The position numbers and the translations under genes were made by a program. A model generated the notes under the pieces. That model saw nothing but the letters and a program-made list of their open reading frames with translations. It made no database searches and was not told the origin of the DNA. From contig NZ_JANFDG010000011.1 in NCBI RefSeq assembly GCF_024609765.1, positions 62,001 to 126,000 of the forward strand: a DNA stretch of 64,000 nucleotides, written 5' to 3'. Source of the DNA: Shinella pollutisoli (GTDB lineage Bacteria; Pseudomonadota; Alphaproteobacteria; Rhizobiales; Rhizobiaceae). Positions 60,846-64,000 of the stretch are shown in pieces; the first letter of the stretch is position 1; each line of letters begins with the position of its first letter.

Positions 60846-62273
60846 TCAGTCGCCGTAGCCGACCACGCTCTTGATCTCGAGGAAATCGTGGATGCCGAAA
60901 TCGGCATATTCGCGCCCGTTGCCCGACTGCTTGTAGCCGCCGAAGGACGCCATCGTGTCCCAGGCCGGATAGTTGAGGTAGACCGACCCGGCGCGCATGC
61001 GCGACGCAACCCGGCGCGCGCGCTCGATGTCCCGCGACTGAACGTAGGCGGCAAGGCCGTAGACGGTGTCGTTGGCGATGCGGATCGCGTCCTCCTCGTC
61101 CTCGTAGGACAGGATGGAAAGCACAGGTCCGAAGATTTCCTCGCGGGCGATCGTCATGTCGGAAGTGACGTTTCCGAACACGGTCGGACGGACGTAGTAG
61201 CCGCGGTTGAGGCCGTCGGGCCGGCCGGGACCGCCCGTGACGAGCGTCGCGCCTTCGCTGATGCCGGCCTCGATCAGGCGCTGGATCTTGTCGAACTGGA
61301 TCTGGCTGACGACGGGGCCGAGATCGGTGTCCTCCGCGTTCGGATCGCCCGTGCGGAACGCCTCGGCTGCGGTTTTCGAGATGGCCAGCGCCTCTTCATG
61401 GCGCCCCTTCGGAACCAGCATGCGCGTGGGGGCATCGCAGGACTGCCCCGAATTGCCGAAGCAGCCGTGGACGCCCTTCGTCACCGCAGTCTCGAAATCG
61501 GCGTCGGGAAGGATGATGTTCGCCGACTTGCCGCCGAGCTCCTGCGCGACGCGCTTGACCGTGTCGGCCGCAGCCTTGGCGACGATGATGCCCGCCCGGG
61601 TGGATCCGGTGAAGGACACCATGTCGACGTCGGGATGCGACGCCATGACCTGCCCGACATCGGGGCCGGTGCCGTTGACGAGATTGAACACGCCCTTCGG
61701 CACGCCCGCCGCATGCATGATTTCCGCAAAGACGATGCCCGAGATCGGTGCGATTTCCGAAGGCTTGAGCACGACGGTGCAGCCGGCGGCGATCGCCGGG
61801 GCGACCTTGCAGACGATCTGGTTGAGAGGCCAGTTCCACGGCGTGATCAGGGCGCAGACCCCGACCGGTTCCTTGACGATCATCGTCGTGCCGCGCTTTT
61901 CGCTGAACGTGTAGTCTTCGAAGGCCTTTATCGTGGATTCGAGATGGCCCCGTCCCGCCCAGGCCTGCGCATCGCGCGCGAAGGCGAGCGGCGCGCCCAT
62001 CTCCGCGGAAACGGCCTGCGCAATATCCTCGAAACGCTCCAGGTAAACGCCGTGGATCCGCTTCAGGAGCGCGAGCCGCTCGGCGGCAGCCGTCCGCGAG
62101 AAGGTCTCGAAGGCGGCCTTCGCCGCAGCGACGGCCTTGTCCACGTCGGCCGCGGAGCCGACCGAAATCCGCGTGAACGCCTCCTCCGTGGCCGGATTGA
62201 TGACGTCGAGCGTCCGGGGCGTGACGGGCGAAACCCACGCACCGTTGATGTAGAAGTTCTCGTGATTGCTCAT
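60846..62273 (-). CDS. NAD-dependent aldehyde dehydrogenase
   Basis: A 475-residue ALDH with catalytic Cys279 in NSGQSCDAPTR and Glu245 in QELGGKSANI; PWNWP and GSTRAG are present. It groups with the broad-substrate ALDHs near betaine-aldehyde and 3-succinoylsemialdehyde-type enzymes. It follows, 45 bases downstream, an FAD dehydrogenase subunit, and probably oxidises an aldehyde released by that enzyme. Confidence 0.88.
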   Translation of the reverse strand: MSNHENFYINGAWVSPVTPRTLDVINPATEEAFTRISVGSAADVDKAVAAAKAAFETFSRTAAAERLALLKRIHGVYLERFEDIAQAVSAEMGAPLAFARDAQAWAGRGHLESTIKAFEDYTFSEKRGTTMIVKEPVGVCALITPWNWPLNQIVCKVAPAIAAGCTVVLKPSEIAPISGIVFAEIMHAAGVPKGVFNLVNGTGPDVGQVMASHPDVDMVSFTGSTRAGIIVAKAAADTVKRVAQELGGKSANIILPDADFETAVTKGVHGCFGNSGQSCDAPTRMLVPKGRHEEALAISKTAAEAFRTGDPNAEDTDLGPVVSQIQFDKIQRLIEAGISEGATLVTGGPGRPDGLNRGYYVRPTVFGNVTSDMTIAREEIFGPVLSILSYEDEEDAIRIANDTVYGLAAYVQSRDIERARRVASRMRAGSVYLNYPAWDTMASFGGYKQSGNGREYADFGIHDFLEIKSVVGYGD

Positions 62274-62318
62274 CGGAGCTGTCCTTTCTGGCTATATGTC
62301 AGGGTTTCGTTCGCGGCA

Positions 62319-63473
62319 TCACGCGAGCACGATGCCGCCTTCGGCGATCGGACCCGTCTTCTCGAAGCGATCGAGGGCGAAGGGCTTCATCCGGCGGTCG
62401 ATCCGGCCCCTGGCGATCGCTTGCGCCAGCAGCTTCCCGGCGGCCGGGGCGCCGGCGAAGCCGTAGGACCATCCGGCCGAGAACCAGAGGTCCTTCAGGT
62501 CCGGATGCTCGCCGAGGAGCGGGGCATAGTCGGACGAGGCATGGAACTGCCCGGCCCAGTGGCGCAGGATGCGGACCTCGCCGAGCTGGGGGAACATGTC
62601 CAGGTAGACTTTCGCCATCTGGGCCATCACGGGCACGTCGACCTTCAGCGACATGCGCGGCGTCTCGGGCACTTCCGTCCCGCCGACCACCTCGCCGCGC
62701 GCGGTCTGGTGGAAATAGGCGAGGCTGTCGATCAGGGCGATGGCGGGCTTGATGAGCGGCCGCGTGGGCTCCAGCGCCATGGCCTCGATGCGCATGCCGA
62801 AGCCGTTGAGCGGCACGGCGGCCATGGCGGCGATATCCGGGTTGTTCGGCCCGGCGCAGGCGACGATGCAATCCGCCTCGATCCTGTGGTCGCCCACCAG
62901 CACCGCGCTCGCGCGCGTGCCCGTCCGTTCCACGCCGCTGATCGCCGTCCGGTAGCGAACGTCGACGCCGCTGCGCCGGCAGAAGGCCAGCAGGCCCTTC
63001 ATCACCGCATGGTGCGGCGCGACGCCCCCTTCGGGCTGGTGCTGCACGGCGCGGACGCGGGACTTGTCGATCGCGGGAAGGAGATCGTCGATCTCGCGGC
63101 GCGACAGCATCCGGCTGTCGACCCCGAGGCTCTTCTGGACCTTCAGCCCCTCGAGCAGCATCGCCTCGCTTTTCTCGGTCTCCGAAACCACGGAATAGCC
63201 GCGTTGCGTGAACATGACGTTCTCGCCGAGGCGCTTCGACCAGGTCCGCCATTCGCCGACGGTCAGGACGAAGAGTTCCGTCCAGGCCACGGAGGCGAAG
63301 CCCGGCCGGATGAGCGTGCCGTTGCGGCCGGAAGCCCCGCCCTGCCAGTAGCCGGCATCGAGGACGAGGATATCCCGCTGCCCCTGCTCGACCAGATTGA
63401 AGGCGACCGAGAGGCCCTGCACGCCGCCGCCGACGATGACGACGGATGCACGTCTGGGAAGGGGCTTGTTCAT
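62319..63473 (-). CDS. FAD-dependent oxidoreductase, opine/D-amino-acid dehydrogenase beta-subunit type
   Basis: A 384-residue DAO-superfamily flavoprotein, similar to sarcosine oxidase beta and the OoxB/HcnC-type subunits. FAD fold: VVIVGGGVQGLSVAFNLVEQ at residue 11; then GGASGRNGTLIRPGFASVAW, which may hold the flavin region, and a C-terminal WSYGFAGAPAAGKLLAQAIA segment. Its ATG overlaps the upstream gene stop by four bases (63470-63473). The enzyme class uses heteromeric complexes that transfer electrons to the respiratory chain. Substrate unknown. Confidence 0.85.
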   Translation of the reverse strand: MNKPLPRRASVVIVGGGVQGLSVAFNLVEQGQRDILVLDAGYWQGGASGRNGTLIRPGFASVAWTELFVLTVGEWRTWSKRLGENVMFTQRGYSVVSETEKSEAMLLEGLKVQKSLGVDSRMLSRREIDDLLPAIDKSRVRAVQHQPEGGVAPHHAVMKGLLAFCRRSGVDVRYRTAISGVERTGTRASAVLVGDHRIEADCIVACAGPNNPDIAAMAAVPLNGFGMRIEAMALEPTRPLIKPAIALIDSLAYFHQTARGEVVGGTEVPETPRMSLKVDVPVMAQMAKVYLDMFPQLGEVRILRHWAGQFHASSDYAPLLGEHPDLKDLWFSAGWSYGFAGAPAAGKLLAQAIARGRIDRRMKPFALDRFEKTGPIAEGGIVLA

Positions 63474-64000
63474 CGGTCGGGCTCCACGAGCGCGGCAAGG
63501 CCTGCCGCCTGCGCCACCGTTATCGAGCGCCGGGGAGGCCGATGGGTGGGGCGGGCGAACGCCTCCGGCTCGACGCCGATGCGGGCGGCGAGCAGCGCCA
63601 GCATGTGCTCCCAGCAGGGGAAGCCCTGGCACGTTCCCATGCCGCAGGAGGTCAGGCGCTTCAGCACCTCGGGGTCCGTCTCGCCCTCGTCGATGTGGCA
63701 GTAGAGCTCGCCGGCCGTCACATCCATGCAGGGGCAGATCAGGGTGCCGGGATGAACGTGCCTGCGGGCATGAATGCGCTCGTCGCCGAGCGCCGCCGCC
63801 CCGATGATAGACATCGTCTCCGGAAGCGGGCGCGCGAGCACCTGGAACATCCCCTCGCCCGAGGCCTGGAAGCCGAGGCTCGGATCGATCCGCCACGGTC
63901 CGGCATGGACGACGGCGTCGCATCGGATCTCCGTGCCGGTGCGAATGGCCGTCACCCGGCTGCGTCCCCTGATCTCCACGAGCTCCTCGATCGGCCCGCG
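63470..64000 (-). CDS. Opine/HcnB-type dehydrogenase alpha subunit, C-terminal part (gene cut by window edge)
   Basis: The reading frame continues without a stop to base 64000, so only the C-terminal part is seen (about 175 residues). It includes the end of an FAD/NAD-binding region (CDAVVHAGPWRIDPSLGFQA) and a [2Fe-2S] BFD-like domain with cysteines in ICPCMDVT and CGMGTCQGFPC. This is the arrangement of the alpha subunits OoxA/NoxA and HcnB. It is coupled to the beta subunit at 62319 by a four-base overlap. The start lies outside this window. Confidence 0.8.
   Translation of the reverse strand, partial: RGPIEELVEIRGRSRVTAIRTGTEIRCDAVVHAGPWRIDPSLGFQASGEGMFQVLARPLPETMSIIGAAALGDERIHARRHVHPGTLICPCMDVTAGELYCHIDEGETDPEVLKRLTSCGMGTCQGFPCWEHMLALLAARIGVEPEAFARPTHRPPRRSITVAQAAGLAALVEPDR

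Noticed and set aside
1-64000. CRISPR arrays, insertion sequences, prophage or conjugative genes
   Set aside because: No spaced direct repeats, transposase, integrase or phage structural genes were seen in any frame; the only repeated elements are the two RIME-like copies.

Overview
The window is a GC-rich, gene-dense chromosomal or megaplasmid segment from an alphaproteobacterium, most likely of the Hyphomicrobiales (Rhizobium/Shinella/Mesorhizobium-like). The reasons are several DUF1127-type small proteins, two copies of a RIME-like palindromic intergenic repeat, an anaerobox-like site, many ABC importers with paired catabolic enzymes, a TctABC transporter with a TctDE-type two-component system, and a BdlA-like soluble chemoreceptor. 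The genus is an inference. No rRNA, tRNA, transposase, phage gene or CRISPR array is visible.

Layout. (1) 292-13433, plus strand: a GntR/FCD regulator, then a proline-racemase-family enzyme, a polar amino acid ABC importer, two aldehyde dehydrogenases, a GMC oxidoreductase, an HpcH/HpaI aldolase, a DadA-like FAD enzyme, a D-2-hydroxyacid dehydrogenase and a GST. This looks like a catabolic operon for a hydroxyproline-like or other imino/hydroxy-acid compound. (2) 13440-16691: a second GST, a flavin reductase-like protein, a fragment matching the EfeO C-terminus, and two DUF1127-like small genes around a LysR regulator. (3) 16826-23207: TctCBA tricarboxylate transporter, a periplasmic binding protein and a divergent TctD/TctE two-component system, probably one sensory and uptake unit. 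(4) 23271-29627: BdlA-like chemoreceptor, a PAS-XRE regulator, a Cache-type histidine kinase with NarL-type regulator, and a small XRE regulator. (5) 29685-40197: nicotinate phosphoribosyltransferase, a PAS-only protein overlapping a TyrR-like AAA+ regulator, a spermidine/putrescine-type ABC importer, a PuuC-like aldehyde dehydrogenase and an XRE-cupin regulator. (6) 40362-47241: phytoene-desaturase-like oxidoreductase, GcvT-like protein and a second polyamine-type ABC importer. (7) 47434-59962: an AraC regulator converging on an eleven-gene minus-strand operon (branched-chain-type ABC importer, glutamine-synthetase-like ligase, iron alcohol dehydrogenase, two SDRs, and a B12-dependent diol/glycerol dehydratase whose alpha and beta subunits are fused). 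(8) 60284-64000: a small lipoprotein, an aldehyde dehydrogenase, and two subunits of an opine/D-amino-acid-type dehydrogenase, the last cut by the window edge.

The common theme is import of small nitrogenous or hydroxylated compounds and their oxidation through aldehydes to central metabolites, each module having its own regulator. The most novel-looking unit is the dehydratase operon: a fused cobalamin diol dehydratase combined with a gamma-glutamyl-ligase-type glutamine synthetase homologue and a Liv-type importer, with no reactivase or microcompartment gene alongside.
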